NCBI RefSeq assembly: GCF_015477775.1 | Contig: NZ_JADLQO010000011.1 | Coordinates: 1-64,000, forward strand | Direction: 5' to 3' | From: Nocardia abscessus | GTDB lineage: Bacteria; Actinomycetota; Actinomycetes; Mycobacteriales; Mycobacteriaceae | Length of the DNA stretch: 64,000 bases | Shown: piece by piece, positions 33,197 to 42,093 of the stretch | How positions within the stretch are numbered: position 1 is the first letter of the stretch | Layout of the letters: each line of letters opens with the position of its first letter | The notes under the pieces: model-generated | Told to the model about the DNA's origin: nothing | The model's input: the letters and a program-made list of their open reading frames with translations, nothing else | Databases searched by the model: none | Position numbers and translations under genes: made by a program

Positions 33197-34239
33197 GCCC
33201 TACGGGCTCCGGGCCGCTGGCCGGGATCCGGATCCTGGAGGTCGGCACCATGCTGGCCGGTCCCTACGCCACGATGATGCTCGCCGACCTGGGCGCGGAG
33301 GTCACCAAACTGGAACCGGCGGGCGGCGACATCTCCCGTCGGGTGAGCGACAGCTACTTCGCGAGCCTGAACCGCGGCAAACGCAGTGTCCGCGTCGAGT
33401 TGGGCAGCGAGCACGGCCGGGCGCGGCTCGGCGAACTCGTCGCCGGGTCGCACGCGCTGCTGGTGAACCTCAAACCCTCGGCGATCCGGCGGCTCGGTCT
33501 CACCTACGACGGGCTGCGCCGGTGGAACGAGAAGATCGTGTGCGTCGCGATCACCGGCTACGGCCTGTACGGCGGGGACGATCCGGCCTTCGACTACGTG
33601 ATCCAGGCGGCGGCCGGGATCGCCGCTCTCACCGGTGATCCGGCGGGCCCGCCGACGCTGCCGGGATACTCCTCGGCGGACAATTCGACCGGTCTGACGG
33701 CCGCGCTCGGACTGCTGGCCCAGATCGTGTCCGGTCGCGGCGGCCAGATCGACGTGTCGCTGTACGAGGTCATGCTCTCGCAACTGAACTACCACGCGGC
33801 CGCCTACCTCAACGAGGGCAAGCGGCCGCAGCGCCGCCCGTTCGGGGCGCACTCGTATTACGTTCCCGCGCAGATCTTCCCGACCGCCGACGGTTATCTC
33901 GCGCTGTTCGTGACCCACGACGGCTTCTGGAAGACCTTCGCCGCGGAGGCCGGCGTCGACGGATTCGAGCTGATGGCCGACCGGGTCGCCCGTCGCGTGG
34001 AGGTACTGGCCGCGGTGACCGCCGCCCTCGCGGCCGACACCGCGACCGGATGGGAAGCGCGGCTGCGCCCGCTCGGAATTCCCGCCGCCGCGGTCCGTGA
34101 CCTGCCGGAGGCGCTGGAGGCAAGCCCGGAGGCCGTGGTGACGGCGGGGGAGTTCCGGCTCGTCGGCAGCCCGATCCGGATCGCGGGCTATGAGCCGCAG
34201 TACGCGCCGCCGCCTCGGCTGGGCCAGCACGGGGGCTGA
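33193..34239 (+). CDS. CaiB/BaiF-family CoA transferase (single domain)
   Basis: A 348-aa class III CoA transferase starting at the GTGA overlap with the LLM gene. Landmarks are GIRILEVGTMLAGPYATMMLAD split over the first strand and helix, LNRGKRSVRVEL, and the catalytic Asp region PAFDYVIQAAAG, where the canonical Asp is present. It probably forms an interlocked dimer. It is the last gene of the mutase operon and likely loads or recycles CoA for an acid of the same pathway, in parallel with the tandem-domain paralogue at 4525. Confidence 0.92.
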   Translation: MSPTGSGPLAGIRILEVGTMLAGPYATMMLADLGAEVTKLEPAGGDISRRVSDSYFASLNRGKRSVRVELGSEHGRARLGELVAGSHALLVNLKPSAIRRLGLTYDGLRRWNEKIVCVAITGYGLYGGDDPAFDYVIQAAAGIAALTGDPAGPPTLPGYSSADNSTGLTAALGLLAQIVSGRGGQIDVSLYEVMLSQLNYHAAAYLNEGKRPQRRPFGAHSYYVPAQIFPTADGYLALFVTHDGFWKTFAAEAGVDGFELMADRVARRVEVLAAVTAALAADTATGWEARLRPLGIPAAAVRDLPEALEASPEAVVTAGEFRLVGSPIRIAGYEPQYAPPPRLGQHGG

Positions 34240-34486
34240 CAGCGCGACACCGGATTCGGTGGGGGAGGCCGGCACCAGCATCGACACCCCCCGCGCCCCG
34301 CGGTCGCCCGCGGCCCGGCCGTTATTTTCCCCGTCGCAGGTGTCGTCCGGGCGCGCGTGCCGAACGTGTAGACCGATCGTGGACGTGTGGACTCGACCGC
34401 GAATCATGCTGTGACGCTGCGTAAATCGCTCACTGTGCGCCGCATGCGCGGGCCGATTCGACGCGGCGCGCTCGTCCCACGCCGAG

Positions 34487-34608
34487 GGCGCAGTCGGGTG
34501 TCGGGACAGCCCAGCCGCGATGTCGGGGCAGCGCAGTCGGCTGTCGGGCAGCGCAGTCGGGTGCCGCGGCGGCACAGCCGGTGTCGAGGCGGAACCCGAC
34601 TGCGCGGG
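34487..34608. repeat. GCGCAGTCGGG repeats and hairpin between convergent operons
   Basis: The 383-bp gap between convergent genes holds three direct copies of a GCGCAGTCGG-containing unit (near 34490, 34531 and 34551); the last two sit in near-identical 20-21-bp repeats beginning TGTCGGG. An inverted copy follows. GCGCAGTCGGGT (34551-34562) and ACCCGACTGCGC (34594-34605) pair perfectly over 12 bp around a 31-nt loop. The arrangement can work as a bidirectional terminator. I see no gene in 34240-34622. Confidence 0.6.
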
Positions 34609-34622
34609 ACTCGCCTCGTCGC

Positions 34623-35681
34623 TCACTCGTAGTCGACGGTGATCGAGTCGGTGTCCGGGACGGCCTGGCAGGTGAGCACATAGCCGTCATCGAGTTCGTC
34701 GTCGGTCAGCGCGTTGTTCTGGCGCAGGCTCGCGCTTCCCGCGGTCACCTTGGCGATGCAGGTGGCGCAGTTGCCCGCCTCGCAGGAGAACGGCGGCGTC
34801 AGCCCTCCTCGGCGTGCGCTCTCCAGCAGCGTCTCGCCGTTCTTGCGTGGCACCGTCTTCTTCCTGCCGTTGAGGATTATCGTCACGGTGCCTGCCGCGT
34901 CGGCGGCGGAAGGGGCTGTCGCGGGGCGGGTCACGCTGTCAGTCGGTGCCGGGCTCTCGCCCGGGACGTCGTCCACGGAGGCGGGAATCGGCGCAGGCGC
35001 ACCGAAGCGCTCGCTGAAGACAAGGCCTGGACCCGGCAGCGCCAGTTCGACCAGCTCCATGAAAGCCTCCGGCCCGCAGACGTAGTGATCGGCATGGCCG
35101 TCGGCGCCGACGAAGGCGCGCACCGCCGCGGGGTCCAGGAATCCGCCGTCGCTGTCCAGGTGCCGGACCACCTCGAGTCGGCCGGGGTGGCGCCGGGCCA
35201 GGTCGGCCAAGGCCGCTTCGAAGATCATCGAATCGGCGTCGCGGTCCGCGCACAGCAGCCGGACCCGCCGCCGCGTGCCGGCCAGCGCGCACTTGGTGAG
35301 CGACAGGATCGGCGTGATACCGCTGCCGCCGCTGAAGCCCAGCAGCGGCACGTCGGTCTCGCGCAGGCAGAATCGGCCCGCGGCCTTCGTCATCTCCACC
35401 TCGTCGCCCTCGGACAGGTTGTCGTGCATCCAGTTCGACACCGCCCCGCCCGGCACTCGCTTCACGGTCGTCATCAGCTCGCCGTCGGTCTCCGGCGCGC
35501 TGGACATCGAATACGACCGCAGCAGCTCCGTTCCGTTCACGGCGATCTTGAACGTGCAGAACTGCCCGGCGCGGTAGGCGATCGGCCCGTCGTGCGGCGC
35601 GAGCACGAACGTGCGCGCGTCGGCGCTCTCCTTCACGATGCGGGTCACGGTCGCGCGCTGGAACAAAGAGGGTCTCGCCAT
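34623..35681 (-). CDS. Ferredoxin reductase with C-terminal 2Fe-2S domain (KshB-like)
   Basis: A 352-aa oxygenase reductase in the order FAD domain (RSYSMSSAPETD, about residues 55-66), NAD domain (GFSGGSGITPIL) and C-terminal plant-type ferredoxin (CEAGNCATC with a later Cys in VLTCQAVP). The same order occurs in KshB, the reductase of 3-ketosteroid 9-alpha-hydroxylase, and in phenylacetyl-CoA epoxidase reductase. No Rieske oxygenase is encoded in the window, so its partner lies elsewhere. It is divergent from the acyl-CoA ligase across a 74-bp gap that holds a perfect shared palindrome. Confidence 0.92.
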   Translation of the reverse strand: MARPSLFQRATVTRIVKESADARTFVLAPHDGPIAYRAGQFCTFKIAVNGTELLRSYSMSSAPETDGELMTTVKRVPGGAVSNWMHDNLSEGDEVEMTKAAGRFCLRETDVPLLGFSGGSGITPILSLTKCALAGTRRRVRLLCADRDADSMIFEAALADLARRHPGRLEVVRHLDSDGGFLDPAAVRAFVGADGHADHYVCGPEAFMELVELALPGPGLVFSERFGAPAPIPASVDDVPGESPAPTDSVTRPATAPSAADAAGTVTIILNGRKKTVPRKNGETLLESARRGGLTPPFSCEAGNCATCIAKVTAGSASLRQNNALTDDELDDGYVLTCQAVPDTDSITVDYE

Positions 35682-35717
35682 GAACCGTGTCCTCCTGGTA
35701 TGAAGATTCTATCCGAA

Positions 35718-35734
35718 TGAGAATTATATTCTCA
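35718..35734. promoter_or_regulatory. Candidate operator, perfect palindrome (reductase/ligase gap)
   Basis: TGAGAAT-TAT-ATTCTCA is a perfect 7-3-7 inverted repeat located in the 74-bp gap between the divergent reductase (start 35681) and acyl-CoA ligase (start 35756). Its AT-rich core TATATT could itself be part of a -10 element, so binding would block both promoters. It is the reference copy of the motif. Confidence 0.65.
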
Positions 35735-35755
35735 CTCACGAGACGGGATCTCTCA

Positions 35756-37168
35756 ATGTCCTCGACCACCGCTTCGAGCGCACTCGTTTTCGAGGGGCGG
35801 GCCTACACCAGGACCGAGCTCGCCGACCTCGCGGCCGGTCTGGCGGCCGAACTGGCCGACGGCGGCGTGCGCGCGGGCGACCGGGTGGCGCTGATGTCCT
35901 CGAACCGGCCGGAGTTCGTCGTCGCCGTGCTGGCCATCTGGCGGCTGGGCGCCGCGGCGGTCCTGATCAGCCCGGCGTACAAGCGCGACGAAGTCGCCCA
36001 CGCGGTGGCGGTCACCGGGCCGCGTCATGGGATCGGCGACAGTCCGGTGCTGGCCGCGTTGCTGCCGATGCGGCACCTGGACGCCCCGATCGCCCCCGCG
36101 CACGGCAGCGGCGCGGCGCCCGACCCGGCTTCGGACGCCGTGCTGGTGTTCAGCTCCGGGACCACCGGGATGCCGAAGGCGGTGCGGCACACGCACGCGT
36201 CGCTGACGGTCGCGGTGCGCCAGTGGGCGCAGGTGCTCGGCCTCACCGCCACCGACCGTATCCAGATCGCCACGCCGCCCTCGCACATCCTCGGTCTGCT
36301 GAACATCGTGACCGCGCTGCGCGCGGGTGCCTGGATGCGGCTGCACCGCCGCTTCGACCTGGAGACCATGCTCGGTTGCATCCAGGACGATCGGATCACC
36401 ATCGAGATGGCGGTCGCGCCGATCGCCCTCGCCCTCGCCGGGCACCCGGATCTCGAGTCCTACGATTTGAGTTCGCTGCGCTACATCATGTGGGGCGCCA
36501 CTCCGGTGACCGTCGCGGTGGCCGAGGCCGTCACCCGGCGTACCGGAGTGCGCTGGCTGCCCGCCTACGGCGCGAGCGAACTGCCGGTGATCGCGTGCAA
36601 CCCGCTCGCGGGCGCGCGGCTGGACACGGTCGGCAAGGCCGCGCCAGGGGTGCGTGTCCGGGTGGTCGCGCTGGACACCGGAGAACCTCTGCCGCCCACG
36701 GAGATCGGTGAGATCCAATGCCGCGCGGAGTCGGTGATGGCCGGCTACCTGCCCGCCGAGGAGACCGCCCGCGCCTTCGACGACGGCTGGTACCGCACCG
36801 GCGATGTCGGCTACGTCGACGAGGAAGGCTGGATCCGGCTCACCGACCGGGCCAAGGAAATGATCAAGGTGCGCGGCTTCCAAGTGGCGCCCGCCGAGAT
36901 CGAGGCCGTCCTGCACGGCCACCCGAACGTTTCCGACTGCGCCGTGTTCGGGGTGCCCGACGCCGCGGACGGCGAGGCGGTCATCGCGGCGGTGTCCGGC
37001 GCCGAGGCGGTGACCGCGGACGAGCTGATCGCGTTGGTGGGCGAGCGCCTGGCCACCTACAAGCGCCCGCGCCGCGTCGTGTTCGTCCCCGAGATCCCGC
37101 GCCTGCCCTCGGGCAAGGTGCTGCGCCGAGTACTCAAGGAGCGCTATGGACGTCCGTCTGACCGGTGA
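35756..37168 (+). CDS. AMP-binding acyl-CoA synthetase
   Basis: A 470-aa adenylate-forming ligase, slightly short for the class (500-550 aa). Motifs are the P-loop VFSSGTTGMPKAV (A3), YGASELPVI (A5), DGWYRTGDVG (A7), RAKEMIKVRGFQVAP (A8) and the catalytic Lys in PSGKVLRRVL (A10). It activates a carboxylic acid to its CoA thioester, probably the entry step for the downstream acyl-CoA dehydrogenases with which it overlaps by 23 nt. Start ATG 35756 is chosen because the longer frame runs through the operator. Confidence 0.92.
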   Translation: MSSTTASSALVFEGRAYTRTELADLAAGLAAELADGGVRAGDRVALMSSNRPEFVVAVLAIWRLGAAAVLISPAYKRDEVAHAVAVTGPRHGIGDSPVLAALLPMRHLDAPIAPAHGSGAAPDPASDAVLVFSSGTTGMPKAVRHTHASLTVAVRQWAQVLGLTATDRIQIATPPSHILGLLNIVTALRAGAWMRLHRRFDLETMLGCIQDDRITIEMAVAPIALALAGHPDLESYDLSSLRYIMWGATPVTVAVAEAVTRRTGVRWLPAYGASELPVIACNPLAGARLDTVGKAAPGVRVRVVALDTGEPLPPTEIGEIQCRAESVMAGYLPAEETARAFDDGWYRTGDVGYVDEEGWIRLTDRAKEMIKVRGFQVAPAEIEAVLHGHPNVSDCAVFGVPDAADGEAVIAAVSGAEAVTADELIALVGERLATYKRPRRVVFVPEIPRLPSGKVLRRVLKERYGRPSDR

Positions 37169-38048
37169 ACAGCGGCAATTGCGCGACGCCGCCGCGAAGT
37201 TGGCCGACGACCTCGGCCCGGGCTCGGTGGCCGAACTCGACGACGAGAGCCGCCGGGCGCGCTTGGAGCGCGCTGTGGCCGCCACCGGATGGCGAGCCCT
37301 GCGCACCGACGGCGCCTCCGGTGTCGAGGTCGCGATCGTGGCCGAGGAATTCGGCCGCGGGCTGGTGGACGTGGCCTTTCTCGGGCCGGTGCTGGCCGAC
37401 GACCTGTGCGGTCGACTCGGCGCCGACAGCCACGGGACCATCGCGATCGGTGACCGTGCCATCGACGCACGCGGCAGCGAATCGGCGCTGCTCGTCATCG
37501 GCGAGCAGGTCGCTGCCGCACCGGTGGGCGCAACGCTGCCCGGCGCGGACCTGACCCGGCGGACCGCGGCGGTGGCGGACGAACGTCGGCAGATCGGAGA
37601 GCTGTCGGCCGATGAGGCCATCCGGTGGCACGCGCTCGCCGTCACCGCGACCACCGCCGATCTGCTCGGGGTCGCCCGTGGCGCGCAGGATCTCGCGGTC
37701 GGCTACGCGAAGGTGCGCGAGCAGTACGGCCGCGCGATCGGGTCGTACCAGGCGGTGGCGCATCTGCTGGCCGAGAACCGAGCGCTGATCGAAGGGGCGA
37801 TCAGCGTACTGCGGCACGCGGCCTGGGCCGTCGACGAACTGACTGCGGCACAAGCGCTGCGGGCCGCGCGCATCGCCAAGGTCTACACCGCACGGGCGGC
37901 CCGCACCGTCTGCGAGACCTCGATCCAGGTGCACGGCGGTATCGGCAACACCTGGGAGTGCCTCGCCCACGTCTATCTGCGGCGGGCGCTGGTCTCGACC
38001 GAACTGTTCCCCGTCCGTCTGGAGGAGATCGACCTTGGACTTTCGTGA
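37146..38048 (+). CDS. Acyl-CoA dehydrogenase-like subunit, short form (FadE type)
   Basis: A 300-aa acyl-CoA dehydrogenase lacking part of the N-terminal helical domain. C-terminal family motifs are kept (REQYGRAIGSYQAVAHLLAE, VHGGIGNTWE). Full-length enzymes are about 380 aa. A short and a long copy side by side is the hallmark of mycobacterial heteromeric alpha2-beta2 dehydrogenases such as FadE28-FadE29 and ChsE1-ChsE2 in steroid side-chain degradation. It overlaps the ligase by 23 nt and the long subunit by 14 nt. Which subunit holds the catalytic Glu should be settled by alignment; WE in GNTWECLAH is a candidate here. Confidence 0.88.
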   Translation: MDVRLTGEQRQLRDAAAKLADDLGPGSVAELDDESRRARLERAVAATGWRALRTDGASGVEVAIVAEEFGRGLVDVAFLGPVLADDLCGRLGADSHGTIAIGDRAIDARGSESALLVIGEQVAAAPVGATLPGADLTRRTAAVADERRQIGELSADEAIRWHALAVTATTADLLGVARGAQDLAVGYAKVREQYGRAIGSYQAVAHLLAENRALIEGAISVLRHAAWAVDELTAAQALRAARIAKVYTARAARTVCETSIQVHGGIGNTWECLAHVYLRRALVSTELFPVRLEEIDLGLS

Positions 38049-39123
38049 CGCACCGCAGGAGGCCGAGTTCCGTTCCCGGCTGCGCGCTTGGCTGGCTGAA
38101 ACGGCTGGGCAGTTCCCGACCTCGGGCGACGACTACTGGGCCCGCCAGGGCGAGTGGCATCGAGCGCTGTACGCGGCCGGTTTCTTCGGATCGTCCTGGC
38201 CGAAAGAGTTCGGCGGCCACGAGCTGCCCCCGGTCTACGACGTGATCGTGGACGAGGAACTCGCGCTCGCCGGGGCGCCGCCGCGGCCCAGCCTCGGATA
38301 TCTCGTGCAGGGTCTGGGCCGCCACGGCGGTAAGGAACTACAGCAGCGCTTCCTGCCCGGCATGATCGACGGCACTCAGCGCTGGTGCCAGGGTTTCAGC
38401 GAGCCGGGCGCGGGATCCGACCTCGCCTCACTGCGCACCACCGCGACCCGCGAGGGCGACCACTACGTGGTGCACGGTCACAAGATCTGGACCAGCTACT
38501 CCGACGTCGCCGACTGGTGCCTGCTGCTGGCCAGGACCGACCCGGACGCGCCACGGCACAAAGGCATCTCGGCGTTCGTGATCGCCATGGACCAGCCCGG
38601 CGTGCGGCAACGGCCGCTGGCCATGATCAGCGGCGTCACCCGGGAGTTCGGGCAGGTGTTCTTCGACGGCGCGACGGTGCCCGCCGATCAGATGGTGGGC
38701 GAACCCGGTGACGGCTGGAAGCTGGCGATGACCGTCGTCGGGCACGAACGCGAGCCGTCGACGCTGGGTTACGCGGCCCGCTACGGAAAACTGGTGCGAC
38801 AGTTGGCCGCCCGGTTCGACGGCCCCGTTCCGGAGGAACTGGCCTGGGCGGCGGTGCAGACCGAGATGCTGCGCCTGCACGTGCGCCGACGGCTGTCCGA
38901 ACAGCTGGACGGGGTGGTGCACGGGCCGGACGGCTCACTCGACAAACTGCTCATGACCTGGGTCGACCAGTCGGTCGGGCACGCGGCGCTGGCCGTCGGC
39001 GGCACGGACGACACCGAACTGCTCGGCAGCTACTTCTACAGCCGCGCGCAGAGCGTCATGGGCGGCACCTCGCAGATCCAGAAGAACATCATCGCCTCGC
39101 GCATCCTCGGATTAGGAGTCTGA
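38035..39123 (+). CDS. Acyl-CoA dehydrogenase subunit, long form (FadE type)
   Basis: A 362-aa acyl-CoA dehydrogenase. The FAD and substrate region reads GFSEPGAGSDLASL and KIWTSYSDVADW, and the C terminus has VMGGTSQIQKNIIASRILG. It starts with TTG at 38035, overlapping the short subunit by 14 nt, which favours coupled synthesis of equal amounts. With the short subunit it likely makes a heterotetramer that desaturates a bulky acyl-CoA. The enoyl-CoA product would go to the hydratase at 39126. Confidence 0.92.
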   Translation: MDFRDAPQEAEFRSRLRAWLAETAGQFPTSGDDYWARQGEWHRALYAAGFFGSSWPKEFGGHELPPVYDVIVDEELALAGAPPRPSLGYLVQGLGRHGGKELQQRFLPGMIDGTQRWCQGFSEPGAGSDLASLRTTATREGDHYVVHGHKIWTSYSDVADWCLLLARTDPDAPRHKGISAFVIAMDQPGVRQRPLAMISGVTREFGQVFFDGATVPADQMVGEPGDGWKLAMTVVGHEREPSTLGYAARYGKLVRQLAARFDGPVPEELAWAAVQTEMLRLHVRRRLSEQLDGVVHGPDGSLDKLLMTWVDQSVGHAALAVGGTDDTELLGSYFYSRAQSVMGGTSQIQKNIIASRILGLGV

Positions 39124-39125
39124 CC

Positions 39126-39893
39126 ATGTACGACCTGCCGGAAGAGATCCACGTCGAAGCCGACGGACCGATCCGGATCGTCACGCTCAACCGGCCCGAC
39201 GCGCTCAACGCCGTCAACGACGACCTGCACACCGGGCTGGCCCGCCTCTGGCCCCGGCTCTCCGACGACCGTGCGGCACGCGTCGCGGTGCTCACCGGCG
39301 CGGGCAAGGCGTTCTCCGCGGGCGGGGATTTCGCCTATCTCGCCGAGCTGGGCCGCGACGCCGACTTACGGGCCGAGACGATCGCGCACGGCCGCGACAT
39401 CGTGCTGGGCATGGCCCGCTGCCGGGTGCCGGTGATCGCGGCGGTGAACGGCCCCGCGGTCGGACTGGGGTGCAGCCTGGTCGCGCTGAGCGACGTCGCG
39501 TACATCGCCGAGACCGCGTACCTGAAGGACCCGCACGTCCAGGTGGGCCTGGTCGCCGCGGACGGTGGACCGCTGACCTGGCCGCTGCACACCAGCTTGC
39601 TGCTGGCCAAGGAATACGCGCTCACCGGCGCGAGGATCCCGGCCGAGCGGGCTCGTGAGATGGGGCTGGTCAACCATGTCGTCGCCGACCCGCGCACCGA
39701 GGCGCTGGCCTGCGCGAAACGCATCCTCGAACTGCCGCGCCAAGCGGTCGAGAGCACCAAGCGTCTGCTGAACCTGCACTTGGAACGCGCGGTGCTGGCC
39801 ACCCTGGATTACGCGACGACCGCGGAAGACCTCTCCTTCCAGACCGAGGACTTCCGCGCGGTGATCACCGCCCTCACCGCGGACCGGAACTGA
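39126..39893 (+). CDS. Enoyl-CoA hydratase/isomerase family protein
   Basis: A 255-aa crotonase of normal length. Landmarks are VTLNRPDALNAVNDDLH, the first oxyanion loop GKAFSAGGDFAYL and the second NGPAVGLGCSLVAL. It starts 2 nt after the dehydrogenase stop. In the ligase-dehydrogenase-hydratase operon it would hydrate the enoyl-CoA, giving a 3-hydroxyacyl-CoA; a dedicated hydroxyacyl dehydrogenase and a thiolase are not in the window. It is the last gene of the catabolic block. Confidence 0.9.
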   Translation: MYDLPEEIHVEADGPIRIVTLNRPDALNAVNDDLHTGLARLWPRLSDDRAARVAVLTGAGKAFSAGGDFAYLAELGRDADLRAETIAHGRDIVLGMARCRVPVIAAVNGPAVGLGCSLVALSDVAYIAETAYLKDPHVQVGLVAADGGPLTWPLHTSLLLAKEYALTGARIPAERAREMGLVNHVVADPRTEALACAKRILELPRQAVESTKRLLNLHLERAVLATLDYATTAEDLSFQTEDFRAVITALTADRN

Positions 39894-39897
39894 ACGC

Positions 39898-39925
39898 CGG
39901 ATCGTCGATCACGGGCAGCGATCCG
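39898..39925 (+). terminator. Possible terminator at the end of the catabolic block
   Basis: CGGATCG (39898-39904) and CGATCCG (39919-39925) form a 7-bp stem with a 14-nt loop, 5 nt past the hydratase stop. It is weaker than the other hairpins in the window. Confidence 0.35.
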
Positions 39926-40232
39926 CCGGGGCCGGACTTCGGTGGGCGCCGCTGACGGGTAGCCGAGGAATTGCCTGTAGAACGCGCGAAGATTGCGGGC
40001 ACCGCGGCCCCTGCACGCCCCGAGCGGACGGGGGTCGCGGCATGCGAGGACCGAGCCTGCGCAGCCACGGGGCGCGTCGCCTCGAATTCGCGGAAGATTG
40101 TGCCCCGCAGGATATCTCGCAGCAACCGCCCGGCGTCGCAAAGTGCTTGGCTAAGTGAACATCCGCAGGGCACACTCTATGTAACGACGTCCGGCGCCGC
40201 CGGTCGAACGCGGGGGCGAGGTCCGAGAACAA
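39926..40232. other. Intergenic stretch before the SCO2521-2524 cassette
   Basis: This stretch, about 300 bp, contains no convincing gene; short frames on the minus strand have no family resemblance. The last 60 bp are less GC-rich (TCTATGTAACG near 40177) and probably contain the promoter of the cassette. The methyltransferase gene that often accompanies this cassette (SCO2525 type) is absent here. Confidence 0.5.
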
Positions 40233-42083
40233 ATGAGGATTCGGCCGAGGCAGCAGCTGCTCGAGCTGTGGCGAGCGGTGCTCGCGTGTTCCTATGTGGA
40301 CGGGACGTGGCGGTGGGGCGGGCGCGACGGCCCCAATTCGATCAGCGACGCCGAACAGCTGCTGTGCCTGCTGTATCCGGCGACCGAGATCGCAGCCTTC
40401 GCGCTGGACCAGCCGAACGACATGAGTCCCGACGTCAGATCCGCGCTCGCCCCGTTCGGTGAGGAGACGCGCATCGGTGGTGTGCTGGTCGCCCTGGTGG
40501 AGGACTATCTGCGCCGCTACACCGGACCCGACGGCGAACCCGTTTTCGCCGCAGGCTCCTACTTGCGCTCCGGCGACGACAGCCCGCTCACCGACAGCCA
40601 ACTGGCGGTGGAGATCGTCGACTCGTACTCGATGTCGCTGAGCCTGTGCATCGCGGCGCTGCGGTTCCTGCGCGGATTCGAGCGTTTCGTCAGCGGCGAG
40701 GTCCGGCTGGAGGCCCGGCAACTGCGCGAGCGGATCCCGGGGGTGATCGAACAGGCCAGTGCGCGGCTCACCGCGGCGATGGCCGGCCTGGTACGCAGTT
40801 TCGTCATCCACACCCCGGAGCCGAAGACCGAGTTCGGGCAGTCGATCGTCTACATGCTCAACCAGACCCGCACGCCGGCCGACGAAATCATCGAACGGCT
40901 GTCGGCGCAGCTCGAACGCCTGCGGGTGCAAGCGGCCAACGAGGTCAGGCTCAGCCAGACCAGCGAGGTCGATATCGCCGACGACGGGCGGCTTTTCGAG
41001 TGCGGGTGGAGCTGGGGCATCGTGCACAGCTCCGAACCCATCGAGATCGTGCCCGGCCGGGTCAGCAGCGCGACCGGTCACGCGGAATCCCGTCCCTACC
41101 TGTACTTCACGGCAGTCGCCCTGGACGGCATCATCGACCTGTCGTCGCAGCGCATCCGGGAACTCGACCTGTTGAGCGACGAACAGCGCACCCTCGCCGA
41201 CGCGCTGCAGCTGCGCTTCGAGTTGACCCGCAACTATTGGTCGAGGGTCGCGCGCTTCGGCAGCGGTCGCTGGCCGCTGGAGGACATTCCGTGGCGCACC
41301 TCCGACGGCGAGGAATCGGAGTACTTCAGTCTCGTCATCGCCGCCATGCTCATCCAGGACCTGGTCTACCGGGAGAGCACCGAGGATTTGTCGCGCACGG
41401 TGGCGGTGCTCGATCAGCTGGCCCGCCGCGGGCGCATCACCAGCCGGTTCACCGTCGGCGATCCGGCCGCGCCGCTGCACTATCCGGGTGTGCGTCTGAA
41501 CCTGGCAGGCAGCGAGGAGGTCGCCCCGGGGCCGCCGCTGGTCTGGTATGTGCCGGATTTCGCGACCATGCTGCTCAAACGCTGCCTGCAGGCGGCGAGC
41601 CTGCGCACCGACGTGGACACCCGCGACCAGCTGATGGCACTCGCCGAAGCGGCGATGGAACACCTCGACCAGCGAGTGCTGCGCGACGGCCCGGTGCTGG
41701 GCCTGTGGGACGACATCGGCCGGCTGGTCGGCTCCGTGGACGCGCAGCCGGGAGGGCCGTCCTGGTTCGTCACGGAGCGAATGATGGAGTGCCTGGTCAT
41801 CGCCTACGGCACCTTCGAGCAGCCTCCGCTGGCTCCGCAGGCCATGGTCGCCCGCGCGGTGGACCTGCTCAGCGAGGCCGAGCATCTGCTCAATCAGGAG
41901 GAACTGGAAATCGAAGGCCAGGATGTGTCCCCGAAACAGGCTGCCGTCAACCGGATCCGGCAATCGCTCGACCGGGCACGCCGCGTGCTGCGCGAGCGTC
42001 CCGGCACCGCCTACAGCCTGGCCACGCAGGCGCTGGTCCAGCTGGACGAACTGGCGTACGCCCGCCGGGACGCGACACGGTAG
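40233..42083 (+). CDS. SCO2524-family protein
   Basis: A 616-aa soluble, mostly helical protein. It opens RPRQQLLELWRAVLACSYVDG and has WRWGGRDGPNSISDAEQLL, which I recognise as the start of the SCO2524 family of actinobacteria. No membrane helix, signal peptide or catalytic motif is visible. It is the largest member of a conserved four-gene cassette and starts the operon. Function is unknown; co-conservation with a ParA-like P-loop protein suggests a complex that assembles or moves in an ATP-dependent way. Confidence 0.8.
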   Translation: MRIRPRQQLLELWRAVLACSYVDGTWRWGGRDGPNSISDAEQLLCLLYPATEIAAFALDQPNDMSPDVRSALAPFGEETRIGGVLVALVEDYLRRYTGPDGEPVFAAGSYLRSGDDSPLTDSQLAVEIVDSYSMSLSLCIAALRFLRGFERFVSGEVRLEARQLRERIPGVIEQASARLTAAMAGLVRSFVIHTPEPKTEFGQSIVYMLNQTRTPADEIIERLSAQLERLRVQAANEVRLSQTSEVDIADDGRLFECGWSWGIVHSSEPIEIVPGRVSSATGHAESRPYLYFTAVALDGIIDLSSQRIRELDLLSDEQRTLADALQLRFELTRNYWSRVARFGSGRWPLEDIPWRTSDGEESEYFSLVIAAMLIQDLVYRESTEDLSRTVAVLDQLARRGRITSRFTVGDPAAPLHYPGVRLNLAGSEEVAPGPPLVWYVPDFATMLLKRCLQAASLRTDVDTRDQLMALAEAAMEHLDQRVLRDGPVLGLWDDIGRLVGSVDAQPGGPSWFVTERMMECLVIAYGTFEQPPLAPQAMVARAVDLLSEAEHLLNQEELEIEGQDVSPKQAAVNRIRQSLDRARRVLRERPGTAYSLATQALVQLDELAYARRDATR

Positions 42084-42093
42084 GGGTGGCAAG

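Noticed and set aside
34487..34608. Possible CRISPR array
   Set aside because: Repeat units are only about 20 bp, almost contiguous and partly inverted, without unique spacers or cas genes nearby.
39874..40173. A 99-aa minus-strand frame in the gap before the SCO2524-like gene
   Set aside because: It overlaps the end of the hydratase gene antisense, has no ribosome site and no family resemblance.
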